This document shows positions 16,928 to 25,982 of a DNA stretch of 64,000 bases, piece after piece; position 1 is the stretch's first letter; each line of letters opens with the position of its first letter. The stretch is taken from positions 108,220 through 172,219 of the forward strand of contig JAFGRY010000027.1 in the NCBI GenBank assembly GCA_016934955.1, given 5' to 3'. The position numbers and the translations under genes were made by a program. The notes beneath the pieces were generated by a model. That model did not search any database. It was not told where the DNA came from and saw only the letters and a program-made list of their open reading frames with translations. This DNA is from a bacterium. GTDB lineage: Bacteria; Zhuqueibacterota; QNDG01; JAGLOF01.

Positions 16928-17359
16928 ATGTACTGGACAAACTTTTACAATCCGAGAAATCCTCTGAGTGATATCGGGAGAATTCAGAGAGATCTGCACC
17001 GTTTGTTCAATGAGTACTATCCTGAAACACAGCGTGCATTTCCTGCGGTGAATATCTGGACCAAAGATGACAGCGCTGTGGTAACCGCCGAACTTCCCGG
17101 ATTTACCAAGAAAGACGTAAAATTGTCGGTGGTTGATCAGGATGTAATTATTGAGGGTGAACCGGTCAGCGAGAAACGTAATGAAAAAGAGCACTATCAT
17201 CGCCGGGAGCGCAGCAGGAGCATGTTTAAACGCTCGATCCATCTGCCCTTCCCCATCGATGCCTCAAAGGTCGATGCACGGCTGAACAACGGGGTGCTTG
17301 TCATGTCGCTGCCCCGGGCCGAGGAAGACAAACCCAAGAAAATTGAGATTCAGGCATAA
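16928..17359 (+). CDS. Hsp20/alpha-crystallin small heat shock protein 1
   Basis: An ATP-independent holdase of 143 residues. The alpha-crystallin domain spans about residues 35-135: FPAVNIWTKDDSAVVTAELPGFTKKDVKLSV, then an ERSRSMFKRSIHLPFPID segment and the conserved GVLVMSLPRAEE strand, with a short tail. The N-terminus (MYWTNFYNPRNPLSDIGRIQRDLHRLF) is the usual variable arm. AAGGAGG at 16913-16919 sets ATG 16928. It is the first gene behind the sigma-54 promoter and is followed 21 bases later by a second Hsp20. Control by sigma-54 rather than sigma-32 or HrcA is unusual for this family. Confidence 0.93.
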   Translation: MYWTNFYNPRNPLSDIGRIQRDLHRLFNEYYPETQRAFPAVNIWTKDDSAVVTAELPGFTKKDVKLSVVDQDVIIEGEPVSEKRNEKEHYHRRERSRSMFKRSIHLPFPIDASKVDARLNNGVLVMSLPRAEEDKPKKIEIQA

Positions 17360-17380
17360 TACGGGATGGAGGTGAATACC

Positions 17381-17782
17381 ATGGCTGAGAAAAAATCAAT
17401 TCAGAAGCAGGAGTCGCAGGCGATCGAGCAGTCAGAGAGAATCCGTTCAGGCAAAGTATTCCTTCCTGCGACCGACATTATAGAGACGGACAATGAGATC
17501 ATTATCAGGGCTGACATGCCGGGTGTGAACGAGAAGGCGATCGACATTACGCTTGATAACAAGGTGCTGACGATTCAGGGATGCGTCGACCAGGATACGC
17601 CCGGAGATTATCAGCTTGCCTACAGCGAATATGAAACCGGCGACTACCTGAGGAAGTTCACTCTCAGTGACGCCATCGAACAGGAAAAGATCAACGCCCG
17701 TTACAAGGAAGGCGTGCTGGAAGTGACGCTGCCCAAGGCCGAGAAAATGAAGGCGCGGCAGATCACCGTAACATCAGAGTAA
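17381..17782 (+). CDS. Hsp20/alpha-crystallin small heat shock protein 2
   Basis: A second small heat shock protein, 133 residues, clearly different from its neighbour. The N-terminal arm is short and hydrophilic (MAEKKSIQKQESQAIEQSE). The crystallin domain follows (FLPATDIIETDNEIIIRADMPGVNEKAIDITL, YLRKFTLSDAIEQEKINARYKEGVLEVTLPKAE), ending with little C-terminal extension. GGAGG at 17368-17372 sets ATG 17381. Paired class A/B-type Hsp20s often form mixed oligomers. It shares the sigma-54 promoter at 16848 with the first gene; a strong hairpin follows. Confidence 0.93.
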   Translation: MAEKKSIQKQESQAIEQSERIRSGKVFLPATDIIETDNEIIIRADMPGVNEKAIDITLDNKVLTIQGCVDQDTPGDYQLAYSEYETGDYLRKFTLSDAIEQEKINARYKEGVLEVTLPKAEKMKARQITVTSE

Positions 17783-17817
17783 TGACAATAGCGAAACTTC
17801 AATAAGCCACGATTCAC

Positions 17818-17846
17818 GCACATGTGCCGGTCTCCGGCACATGTGC
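17818..17846. terminator. 13-bp perfect hairpin after the Hsp20 genes
   Basis: GCACATGTGCCGG (17818-17830) pairs exactly with 17834-17846 around a TCT loop. No T-run follows, so it may act as a factor-dependent terminator or 3' end stabiliser. Confidence 0.55.
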
Positions 17847-17894
17847 GTCCTGCCGCAGTCAGGAATGGTCACATCGGTGTATCAATAAAACATC

Positions 17895-17923
17895 TTGCTA
17901 AATCATCCGTAAATTCATATAAT
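17895..17923 (+). promoter_or_regulatory. Sigma-70 promoter of the sensor-activator gene
   Basis: TTGCTA at 17895-17900 and a perfect TATAAT at 17918-17923 are 17 bases apart, about 57 bases before the start codon at 17980. Confidence 0.7.
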
Positions 17924-17979
17924 ACTATCCAATAGATGATGGATTCCCTCAGATCCGCAACAATCCCGGGGTGACCCGA

Positions 17980-20900
17980 ATGAACGCACGATATTCTGTT
18001 CCGCTGATCCGTGCAGGAGGATTCAGCTTCGTTTCATCCGCCTGCATCCGTTTGAGGATTTGCCGTCTGTCTGTTCTTGTGCTGCTGCTGGCGCCTCTGT
18101 GCATTCTCGGACAAGCCGCGGATGCCGGTCTCCCTCTTCGCTTCGATCATATTACCGTTGAAGACGGCCTTTCACAGTCGGTTGTCAGTACCATTTTTCA
18201 GGACAGCAAAGGCTTTATCTGGTTCGGCACGGAAGACGGACTTAACCGCTACGACGGGTATGAGTTCACAATTTTTTACAGCAATCCCGACGATTCGGCA
18301 AGTTTGAGCATTAACAGTATCACCGCCATGGATGAGGACTGCTGCGGAAATATCTGGGTCGGGACACGCGAGGGGTTGAACGTGTACGATCCCCGCACGG
18401 AGACATTTACCCGGTTTTTCCACAGCGACCGTGATTCCTTTTCGATCAGTGATGATCACATCAGGGTGATTCTCTGCGCGGGGGACAGCACCCTCTGGAT
18501 CGGTACACAGCGAGGGCTGAATCGGGTGAATCGGAATGCGCTGGTGAGCGGAGATTACCGGTTTGAGAGATTCATAACAGAGGGAGAGGACGGCAGGGGC
18601 GCCGGCGTTATTACCGTGCTCTTTGAAAACAGCCGGGGCAGCGTCTGGGTGAACGATGTACGTCGGGGGCTGCTGGAGCTCACCGGAGATGAGGAGGAAC
18701 ACCCTCTGTTCACTCCTCTGTTCCCGAGTGCCGACGTGACCGTGCCGGCAATGATCACCGATATCTGCGAGGATCGCAACGGTGCCTTCTGGCTGGGAAG
18801 CCGCAGCACGGGATTGTACCGGCTTCGCATCGGTGATCACCCGCTTGTCGAGCTTTTTTCAACGGCAACGTGCCCGTCACTCACCGATGATGCTATACGC
18901 GCCGTTCATGCGGACACGCAAGGGAATCTTTGGGTGGCGACCCAGTACGGCGGGCTGAATCGTCTGGATGTATCGGAACTTGAGTCCGGGCATCCGCAAT
19001 TCACGTCCTATAACAATGATCCGGACAATCCCGGCAGTATAAGCACAACAGATATCCTTTCCATTTACGAGGATCGTTCGGGAGTGCTCTGGTTCGGCAC
19101 ATTCGGAGCGGCGGTGAATAAACTGAACCCTCTGCAGAACTTTTTCTTCCGGTTCCGCAACACCGCTGATGAGGCGGTGAGCAGAGAGCATCAGCGCATC
19201 TGGGCGCTCATCGAGGACCACGAGGGCGTGGTGTGGCTGGGAACGGACGGCGGCGGCGCTTACCGGTATGACAGAGCAAGGAATCGCTTTTCACCGTTCC
19301 GCCTCCCGGATATCGATCCGGCATTCCCGGTGCTGAAGTATGTGGCCTGCATTTTCGAGGATTCCCGTCACGATCTCTGGTTCGGTACATTCGGACAGGG
19401 GCTCTTCCGATATCAGCGGCCGGCAGGCGCGAACATGAGCGGTGTTCTTACCAGGCTGCTGAGCGACATGACCGTCTCCTGTCTGCATGAGGACAGGAAC
19501 GGCGATCTCTGGATCGGAACGGCAGCGGGCCTGCACTGCTGGAGCGCAGCGGCAGGCACGGTCGATGTCTACCGGCACAGGTCCGATGACGCGTCAAGTA
19601 TATCCAGCAATCGTATCAGCGCCCTGGCCGCTGACACGCTCGGGAATCTCTGGATAGGTACCGTCGGAGGCGGATTGTGTGTTCTGAGAGGCGATGACCT
19701 GGAAGCGGACACTCCCGAGTTTCACTGCTTGCGCCATGACCGCGGGAATGACAACAGCCCCGGGGCTGACTATATCCGTGCCCTCGCGATTGACAGCCGC
19801 GGTAAGATCTGGATAGGCACCCAGGGGCGGGGTGTGTCCTCCTACGATCCCGGTGACGGCACGTTTGTGCATTACACGACTGAACAAGGATTATCAAACA
19901 ATACTGTCGTCGGTGTTCTCGAGGACAATCAGGGCAATATCTGGTGCAGCACCCTTAAGGGCCTCTCGAAAATTGTGGTGCACACGGGCACGATCACCAA
20001 CTATTTTATCAGCGACGGCCTGCAGAACAACGAATTTTTAAGCGGTGCCTATTTTAAAAACAGCCAGGGAGAGCTGTTCTTCGGAGGGATCAGCGGATTC
20101 AATATTTTCACACCCGAGCAGATGAAGATCAATCCCTACCCTCCCCAGGTGGTGATCACCGATCTGCAGGTGTACAACAGAAGCGTTACCCCGGGGCGAA
20201 GGCCCTATGGTGCAGTACCGGCGGCATCGGCGATCACCTACGCCGATGAGGTGATTCTTTCCTATGAAGAAAACACGCTCACATTTGAGTTCGCTGCGCT
20301 GCATTTTGCCGTTCCGGAAAAAAACAGTTATGCCTACCGGATGAACGGCATCGAACGGGACTGGAACGTTGTCAACGACCGCCGCTTTGTCACCTACTCC
20401 AGGCTGCGCCCGGGACGATATACATTTGAAGTAAAAGCCGCCAACAATGACGGCCTGTGGAACGATACCGGTGCATCGATCCGGATCAGGATCATTCCTC
20501 CATTCTGGATGACAGGCATGTTCAGGGTATCGGCGGTGCTGCTGGCGGGGCTTTTACTGCTTGCCGCGGTCAGGAAAGAATTGCGGGAAATGCGGGCAAA
20601 GCGTGCAGCGCTCGAGGAGCGGGTGCGGGAAAAAACCGCGGCCGCGGATGAGCTGAAAAGCGCTCTTGATGAAGTCGAGCGGCTGAAAAACAGACTGGAA
20701 GCCGAGAACACTTACCTGCAGGATGAAATCAAGCTCGATCATAATTTTGCCAATATTATTACGCGCAACCGCCGGATGCGGCATATTATGGGACAGATCG
20801 AAAAAGTGTCCGGGACCGATTCCACCGTACTGATTCTCGGTGAGTCGGGAACCGGTAAAGAGCTCGTCGCCAGAGCGATTCACGGAATCAGTCTTCGGAA

Positions 20901-21675
20901 GGACCGGCCGCTGATGAAAGTCGACTGTGCTTCTCTGCCCCCCAGTCTGATCGAGAGCGAACTGTTCGGCCATGAAAAAGGAGCCTTTACGGGAGCGCAT
21001 ACAAAAAAGATCGGGCGCATAGAACTGGCGGACGGCGGCACCGTGTTTCTGGACGAGATCGGGGAGGTGCCCGCGCCCCTGCAGGCGAAGCTGCTCCGGT
21101 TCCTGCAGGACGGCATCATAGAGCGGATCGGGAATCCCCGGCCTATTGCCGTTGACGTAAGAATCATGGCGGCGACCAACCGTGACCTGCAGTCGATGAT
21201 CAGGAACGGGAGCTTCAGAGAAGATCTGTATTATCGTCTCAATGTCTTTCCCATCGATATCCCCCCTCTTCGCGAGCGTAGAGAAGATATACCGCTTCTT
21301 GTTCAGCACTTTTGTGAAAAATACAGCGGAAAGTTCAGCAAGCAGATAACCCATATCCCGAAAAGTGTCGCGGACCGGCTTGGTGAATATAGCTGGCCCG
21401 GGAATATCAGGGAACTGGAAAACGTGATCGAACGGGCGGTGATTCTTTCACCGGGAAGCAGGCTGGTTGTCGGTGACTGGCTCCTGCATGATGCACCCTC
21501 TGCCGGTACAGATGAGATCATTCCTATGGAAGAAATGGAGAAAGCATACATAACACGGGTGCTCGAGCGTACCGGCTGGCGTGTCAGCGGAGAGAGAGGC
21601 GCTGCCCGTCTGCTGGGGATGAAACCGACAACCCTGGAATCGAGGATGAAAAAACTGGGTATCGAGCGGAAGTAA
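17980..21675 (+). CDS. Membrane-spanning Reg_prop/Y_Y_Y sensor fused to a sigma-54 activator
   Basis: A 1231-residue one-protein sensor and transcription activator. After a signal peptide or first membrane helix come 14 Reg_prop blades (IWFGTEDGLNRYDG, LWIGTQRGLNRV, IWIGTQGRGVSSYD and others). Fourteen is the number that makes two seven-bladed propellers in hybrid two-component systems. A Y_Y_Y domain follows (about 765-830), then a membrane helix (about 845-865) and a coiled coil. Next is a FhlA/NtrC-type AAA+ domain with Walker A GESGTGKE, the sigma-54 contact loop GAFTGA, Walker B VFLDEIGE and [17 protein letters not shown] Fis-type helix-turn-helix (AARLLGMKPTTLESRMKKLGI) ends the protein. 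No histidine kinase, receiver or AraC domain is present. It should carry a periplasmic signal straight to sigma-54 promoters, with the adjacent Hsp20 promoter the nearest candidate. Confidence 0.9.
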   Translation: MNARYSVPLIRAGGFSFVSSACIRLRICRLSVLVLLLAPLCILGQAADAGLPLRFDHITVEDGLSQSVVSTIFQDSKGFIWFGTEDGLNRYDGYEFTIFYSNPDDSASLSINSITAMDEDCCGNIWVGTREGLNVYDPRTETFTRFFHSDRDSFSISDDHIRVILCAGDSTLWIGTQRGLNRVNRNALVSGDYRFERFITEGEDGRGAGVITVLFENSRGSVWVNDVRRGLLELTGDEEEHPLFTPLFPSADVTVPAMITDICEDRNGAFWLGSRSTGLYRLRIGDHPLVELFSTATCPSLTDDAIRAVHADTQGNLWVATQYGGLNRLDVSELESGHPQFTSYNNDPDNPGSISTTDILSIYEDRSGVLWFGTFGAAVNKLNPLQNFFFRFRNTADEAVSREHQRIWALIEDHEGVVWLGTDGGGAYRYDRARNRFSPFRLPDIDPAFPVLKYVACIFEDSRHDLWFGTFGQGLFRYQRPAGANMSGVLTRLLSDMTVSCLHEDRNGDLWIGTAAGLHCWSAAAGTVDVYRHRSDDASSISSNRISALAADTLGNLWIGTVGGGLCVLRGDDLEADTPEFHCLRHDRGNDNSPGADYIRALAIDSRGKIWIGTQGRGVSSYDPGDGTFVHYTTEQGLSNNTVVGVLEDNQGNIWCSTLKGLSKIVVHTGTITNYFISDGLQNNEFLSGAYFKNSQGELFFGGISGFNIFTPEQMKINPYPPQVVITDLQVYNRSVTPGRRPYGAVPAASAITYADEVILSYEENTLTFEFAALHFAVPEKNSYAYRMNGIERDWNVVNDRRFVTYSRLRPGRYTFEVKAANNDGLWNDTGASIRIRIIPPFWMTGMFRVSAVLLAGLLLLAAVRKELREMRAKRAALEERVREKTAAADELKSALDEVERLKNRLEAENTYLQDEIKLDHNFANIITRNRRMRHIMGQIEKVSGTDSTVLILGESGTGKELVARAIHGISLRKDRPLMKVDCASLPPSLIESELFGHEKGAFTGAHTKKIGRIELADGGTVFLDEIGEVPAPLQAKLLRFLQDGIIERIGNPRPIAVDVRIMAATNRDLQSMIRNGSFREDLYYRLNVFPIDIPPLRERREDIPLLVQHFCEKYSGKFSKQITHIPKSVADRLGEYSWPGNIRELENVIERAVILSPGSRLVVGDWLLHDAPSAGTDEIIPMEEMEKAYITRVLERTGWRVSGERGAARLLGMKPTTLESRMKKLGIERK

Positions 21676-21710
21676 TCCCGAAATATCGTAATTTCCCGAC
21701 ATTTCGGGAT
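21675..21710. repeat. Inverted repeat at the stop codon
   Basis: ATCCCGAAAT (21675-21684) and ATTTCGGGAT (21701-21710) are exact inverted arms around 16 bases, directly after the activator gene. Part of the 3' untranslated region. Confidence 0.5.
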
Positions 21711-21768
21711 ATCGCGATCCCCGCGATCACGGTCCCGCGGGCAGTTCCCGCTTTTCTAACCTCAATAA

Positions 21769-21810
21769 AAACAGGTCTTGAGCACTGAAGGCTCAAGACC
21801 TGTTTATTTT
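21769..21810 (+). terminator. Strong terminator
   Basis: A 15-base perfect stem (21769-21783 with 21791-21805, loop ACTGAAG) is flanked by AATAA on the left and ATTTTT on the right, so it can work on both strands. It ends the sensor-activator transcript. Confidence 0.85.
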
Positions 21811-21865
21811 TGGTACAGAATTTGGGTACAGATGAGGAAACGAATCCAGCGGAGAAGCTGCAGTA

Positions 21866-22234
21866 ATGGCAAACATGGATATGCAGATAGAAACGATAGA
21901 TGATGCGAATTTCGAGGACGCACTCGAACGGGACCCCAAACGGTCGGTGGTTGTTTTTAAAACGGACTGGTATGGGACGACCTACATCATGGCGCCGATT
22001 ATTTTCAATGTGGCCGGGGAATATTCCGGGAGAGTATCTTTTTACATGTTCGATTATAATCGAACATCCGCTGTAACACAGCAGTATGATATACGTAATA
22101 TAATTACATTTCTGTTTTTTCGCGGATCCGATGTCATCGGCCAGTTAACCGGGCCTGTTTCGGCGGACACTCTCAAAACAAAAGTTGAAGAGCTGTTTTT
22201 CAGCGACACGGTCGGAAACAATCATCGTGGTTAA
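21866..22234 (+). CDS. Thioredoxin-fold protein lacking the redox cysteines
   Basis: A 122-residue cytoplasmic protein that aligns along its length with thioredoxin: VVVFKTDWYGTTYIMAPI, GRVSFYMFDYN, YDIRNIITFLFFRG and VIGQLTGPVSADTLKTKVEEL. The active site WCGPC reads WYGTT (residues 35-39), so both cysteines are gone. The cis-proline of the usual SIPT is Ile80 in NIIT. It cannot be a dithiol reductase; a binding, chaperone-like or sensor role is more likely. The start follows GGAGAAG. It is separated from the upstream activator by a terminator and followed 25 bases later by a lipoprotein gene. Confidence 0.75.
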   Translation: MANMDMQIETIDDANFEDALERDPKRSVVVFKTDWYGTTYIMAPIIFNVAGEYSGRVSFYMFDYNRTSAVTQQYDIRNIITFLFFRGSDVIGQLTGPVSADTLKTKVEELFFSDTVGNNHRG

Positions 22235-22259
22235 GGTGACCGTGAAGGGAGAGCCGGCT

Positions 22260-23354
22260 ATGAAAAAACACCCTGTACGATTGTATGGATTCTTTTGCTT
22301 CCTGCCGTTTTGCCTGATTCTGATTTCCTGCACCCGGGACCCCGGCAGCGGCCGGAATGATTATACGATAGAAACGGTCGCTGAATCCAGGCATCTCTGG
22401 ACCGGGATTGCCGTTTCAGCCGGCGGTCGTATGTTTGTCAATTTTCCCCGCTGGTCCCCGGACATCCCGATGTCCGTGGCAGAACTGACGGTCGGCGGTG
22501 ATCCTGCCCCCTTTCCCGATCCGGCATGGAACAGCTGGAAGAGCGATGAAGATCCAGCCAATCGATTCGTCTGCGTGCAGAGCGTCTACGTGGATGCAGA
22601 TGAGATGCTCTGGGTACTCGACACCGGATTCAGTATCTATGACGGCGGTGTTATTCCTGGGGGGGCGAAGCTGGTCGCGATCAGCCTGTTGAATGGCGAG
22701 GTGAAGCAGGTGATCAGATTCGATACCGCGTCGGCTCCCCCCGGGAGTTATCTCAATGATGTCCGCATCGATACTGAAAGAGAGTATGCCTATATCACCG
22801 ATTCCGGTCTCGGTGCCATACTTGCCGTCGATCTGTCCGGACCGACGGTTCGAAGACTGCTGGCCGGCGATCCTTCAGTTCATTCGGAAGGCATAACGCT
22901 CACGATTGAGGGAACATCATGGGTGCAGGCGGACGGCAGCAGACCGGATATTCATGCCGACGGTATCGGATATGACGCGGAAAATGATCTGGTATACTAT
23001 CAGGCACTCACCGGCAGAACGCTGTATCGCCTGAAAGGGGAGTATCTCCGGGATGAGACCCTCAGCGAACAGGAGCTTGCCGACCGTGTCGAGCGGGTTG
23101 GAGAAACCGGCGCCGCAGACGGAATGGCCTTTGACCGGCGGGGGCGACTGCTGCTGACGGCGCTCGAGTTCAACGGCATTACGGTGCTCGAACCGCAGGG
23201 AACGGCAACGCTTGCGGTATCAGATTCCCTGCTCCAGTGGCCGGACAGCATTGCTCCCGGACCTGACGATTCATGGTACGTCACCGCGTCGCGTCTGCAC
23301 CGTACCGGCGAGACCGCTGTCCCGTTCAGGCTGCTGAAAATTTCCCGGCGGTGA
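22260..23354 (+). CDS. Secreted lipoprotein of the major royal jelly/yellow propeller family
   Basis: A 364-residue exported protein. The signal peptide MKKHPVRLYGFFCFLPFCLILISC ends in a lipobox (LISC). The mature part is a six-bladed propeller of the MRJP/yellow family: TGIAVSAGGRMFVNFPRW, VQSVYVDADEMLWVLDTG, YLNDVRIDTEREYAYITDSGLGAILAVDL, and ADGMAFDRRGRLLLTALE. Related bacterial proteins bind small molecules or act as lactonase-like enzymes; no reaction can be assigned. ATG 22260 is chosen because the signal peptide starts there. The first of three propeller proteins in a row. Confidence 0.8.
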   Translation: MKKHPVRLYGFFCFLPFCLILISCTRDPGSGRNDYTIETVAESRHLWTGIAVSAGGRMFVNFPRWSPDIPMSVAELTVGGDPAPFPDPAWNSWKSDEDPANRFVCVQSVYVDADEMLWVLDTGFSIYDGGVIPGGAKLVAISLLNGEVKQVIRFDTASAPPGSYLNDVRIDTEREYAYITDSGLGAILAVDLSGPTVRRLLAGDPSVHSEGITLTIEGTSWVQADGSRPDIHADGIGYDAENDLVYYQALTGRTLYRLKGEYLRDETLSEQELADRVERVGETGAADGMAFDRRGRLLLTALEFNGITVLEPQGTATLAVSDSLLQWPDSIAPGPDDSWYVTASRLHRTGETAVPFRLLKISRR

Positions 23355-23558
23355 TAACGGGTCCGGCTGTCTGCGGGCACGCTGTTCGCGCATACATACG
23401 GCAATGACATTCATTCCCCTCGTCCTCACTCCCAATTCCGGCTGGCTGTTGACCAGGGTTGGCTGTGATCAGTCAGCCGGAATCTCCCCAGCAGCGGTAC
23501 GGGGGCGTCCGGGAACGTGAGGATAGCGGGAGTCTTTCGGTTATCAGGGAGTGGACAA

Positions 23559-24968
23559 ATGCTATGTAAAGCCCCGCAATTGCACAGTGCCTCTGTTTTC
23601 CTTGGCAGAGTGATGTGCTGTATATCTGTTCTGATTTCAGGCGTTTTGCCGGCTCAGGATAGTCCGGGGAGATTTATTGATGAGTGGCAGGTCTCCATGG
23701 TATATCCCGCAGACAGGATCGATATCGATGGTATCCCGTATCCGCGGTTTTATACCATTTTTGGCGCACAGTGGCTGACAGCGGAAACGGCAAAAAACGG
23801 GATGCTCGATATCGCCCAATACCGGAATCGGCCGGACAGCGGATCCGCCTGTGTGCTGTTGCGGCATATCACCTCCACTGCTGAAGCCGAGGCCGTTTCC
23901 ATGCAGTTCGGGTTCAGTGATGAGGCGACACTTTTTCTGAACGGTAAAAAGCAGTACTACGGTAAAAACAGCGAGTCCCGGCCCGATTCGTCTTTCATGA
24001 ATCCCGTTGACTGGAAAGTGCATGTGACGCTGCAGCTGGAACGGGGACTCAATGAGATTTTTTTTATCGTCAAGGACAGTGCCGGTGCATGGGGGATTGC
24101 CGCCCGCACCGACCGACCGCTCACACCACCCGTATGGCGGACTGAGCGGCTAACACCTCTCTGGCAGACGGACCGGATATTCACCACTCCCGAGTCTGTC
24201 GTCTGGGACGAACATTACCAGCGGTTTTATGTGACCAATTTCGACAACCGGGCGAACCTCACGGAAACCGATCCCGCAAAGTACACCGGGTATATCAGCA
24301 TCCTCGATCCACAGGGGAAGATCATCGAGGAACGCTGGGCACAGGGGCTGCACGCTCCTGCCGGAATGGTGATCGCAGGCGATACACTGTTTACCGCCGA
24401 GCGCAGAACCATTACCGCAATCGACCGGGAGACCGGCAGCATCCTGGAGCGGTTCCCGATTCCCGATCCTGATTTTCCCAATGATATCGCGGCCGGTCCC
24501 GACGGAACCCTTTACATTACCGATACCGCTCCCTCTGATCCGTACAAGAGCAGGATCTACCGTTTCAAAAACGGCGTCTGTGACATATGGCGTTCCGGCG
24601 AGGAGGTGTGGCGTCCGAACGGTATATTCGTTTCCGGCAACAGTCTTATCTTCGGAGGGAATCCCGGAGACGGCAACCTGAAATCCGTCGACCTCGTCTC
24701 GGGTCGCATGGAGAAGATTGCCTCATTGGGAGCGGGCGTTATCGACGGCATCAGAGTGCTCCCAGAGGGCGGCTTTCTGGTGTCGCACTGGGAAGGCAGA
24801 ATATATGAAATATCACCGAAAGGCGAGGTGATAATTCTGGCTGACCATACCGGGTCGTTCAATGCAGCGGATTTTGAATATGTGCCGGAAAAGCGGATGA
24901 TCGTTATCCCGACGTTTGTCGATAACCGGGTCGTGGCGTTTCGGCTGCGGGAGCCCGGAGGCGGGTAG
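23559..24968 (+). CDS. Secreted SMP-30/gluconolactonase-like propeller protein
   Basis: A 469-residue exported protein. A signal peptide (VFLGRVMCCISVLISGVLPAQ) leads to an N-terminal beta-sandwich of about 160 residues (FGFSDEATLFLNGKKQYYG, NEIFFIVKDSAGAWGIAA), as in carbohydrate-binding modules. The C-terminal part, about 300 residues, is an SMP-30/NHL-type propeller: ESVVWDEHYQRFYVTNFDN, APAGMVIAGDTLFTAERRTITAIDRETG, NDIAAGPDGTLYITDTA, and PNGIFVSGNSLIFGGNPGDG. ATG 23559 has AGGGAG seven bases upstream; an in-frame GTG at 23517 is possible. Lactone hydrolysis is a guess from the family. The 204 bases before it hold no other feature. Confidence 0.75.
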   Translation: MLCKAPQLHSASVFLGRVMCCISVLISGVLPAQDSPGRFIDEWQVSMVYPADRIDIDGIPYPRFYTIFGAQWLTAETAKNGMLDIAQYRNRPDSGSACVLLRHITSTAEAEAVSMQFGFSDEATLFLNGKKQYYGKNSESRPDSSFMNPVDWKVHVTLQLERGLNEIFFIVKDSAGAWGIAARTDRPLTPPVWRTERLTPLWQTDRIFTTPESVVWDEHYQRFYVTNFDNRANLTETDPAKYTGYISILDPQGKIIEERWAQGLHAPAGMVIAGDTLFTAERRTITAIDRETGSILERFPIPDPDFPNDIAAGPDGTLYITDTAPSDPYKSRIYRFKNGVCDIWRSGEEVWRPNGIFVSGNSLIFGGNPGDGNLKSVDLVSGRMEKIASLGAGVIDGIRVLPEGGFLVSHWEGRIYEISPKGEVIILADHTGSFNAADFEYVPEKRMIVIPTFVDNRVVAFRLREPGGG

Positions 24969-25043
24969 GCGGGGTTGAAGGCCCGGGATATCCGGAAAGA
25001 GTCAGTAAAGAAAACTGTATAACGGCAGGAAAAAGGGGGACGA

Positions 25044-25982
25044 GTGGAGTCCACAAAGACTGTTGCTGTTCTGCTGACGCTGCTGATTGCGGTTTCATGC
25101 CGCAACAGCGGTTTTACCGTGGTAAAAAGTGAATATCTGGGGATGGAGGTTCCGGAGAAGGGATCGGAGCTCTATGGGCCGGGCATTGTTTCCACGGATG
25201 AATGGTCGGAGTTCGCGGGGCGGTTTTCGGCAAATCTGCAGGAATTCCGGTTTATGCGCGAAAAACCCGATGGAAGCGGTGGTATGTTCTCCATGCGCTG
25301 GATCGGCAGCGCCTGGTCCGATCCGGAATATATCGATCCAGAATCCTTGCGGAAAGGATCCAGTCAACCCGTCCAATGGGAGGGAGGAAGCGATATGGTC
25401 TTTTCCCGGCACTTTGAAGAGCCGGCCCGCGATCGTCAATTCGAGATTGCCCTTTCAGCGGACATCCCGGAATTGGCGGATGAACAGGAAAGGAACATGA
25501 TGCTCGCGGGATACGGTGTCTGCTGTACCGCCGCCTCCGCTGTCTATTTTTCAGCGCCGGTTGCCGGCCTGGACACATATGACATCTATCGTGCATGCGG
25601 AGAAAACGGTACCAGCCAGACGCCGGAAGCACTTGGCGCCGCCGTTAATTCCCCAGCCCAGGAAGTTACCATATTTGTTTCGACCGAGGATGATGTCCTG
25701 CTTTTCAGCTCAAACAGAAAGGGCGGTGAAGGCGGTTACGACATCTATGCCTGCAGGAGAACGATCAGCGGAGAGTGGTCGGATGCCGTAAATCTGGGGC
25801 CTGCAGTCAACACAGAAGATGATGAACTGTTTCCCTTTGTGCTGCCTGACGAATCCTACCTGCTCTTTTCGCGTGTATCCAATGGCAAAGGGGATATTTA
25901 CTGGGTGGCTGTAGCGGAAGTCGGCGGTATAGCGCCCCGGCCTGAATCCGCAGTTGCCCTATCCAGCCGGGCCCGTATGTGA
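25044..25982 (+). CDS. PD40/TolB-like propeller lipoprotein
   Basis: A 312-residue exported lipoprotein: VAVLLTLLIAVSC gives a clean signal peptide with lipobox. The C-terminal half has PD40 blades (LLFSSNRKGGEGGYDIYACRR, SGEWSDAVNLGPAVNT, YLLFSRVSNGKGDIYWVAV). The N-terminal half is more divergent but has MRWIGSAWSDPEYI, a blade of the same kind. Such proteins usually bind other envelope proteins or peptidoglycan partners. GTG 25044 is set by AAGGGGGA at 25033-25040. The 75-base gap to the previous gene suggests a shared operon of three propeller proteins. Confidence 0.72.
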   Translation: MESTKTVAVLLTLLIAVSCRNSGFTVVKSEYLGMEVPEKGSELYGPGIVSTDEWSEFAGRFSANLQEFRFMREKPDGSGGMFSMRWIGSAWSDPEYIDPESLRKGSSQPVQWEGGSDMVFSRHFEEPARDRQFEIALSADIPELADEQERNMMLAGYGVCCTAASAVYFSAPVAGLDTYDIYRACGENGTSQTPEALGAAVNSPAQEVTIFVSTEDDVLLFSSNRKGGEGGYDIYACRRTISGEWSDAVNLGPAVNTEDDELFPFVLPDESYLLFSRVSNGKGDIYWVAVAEVGGIAPRPESAVALSSRARM

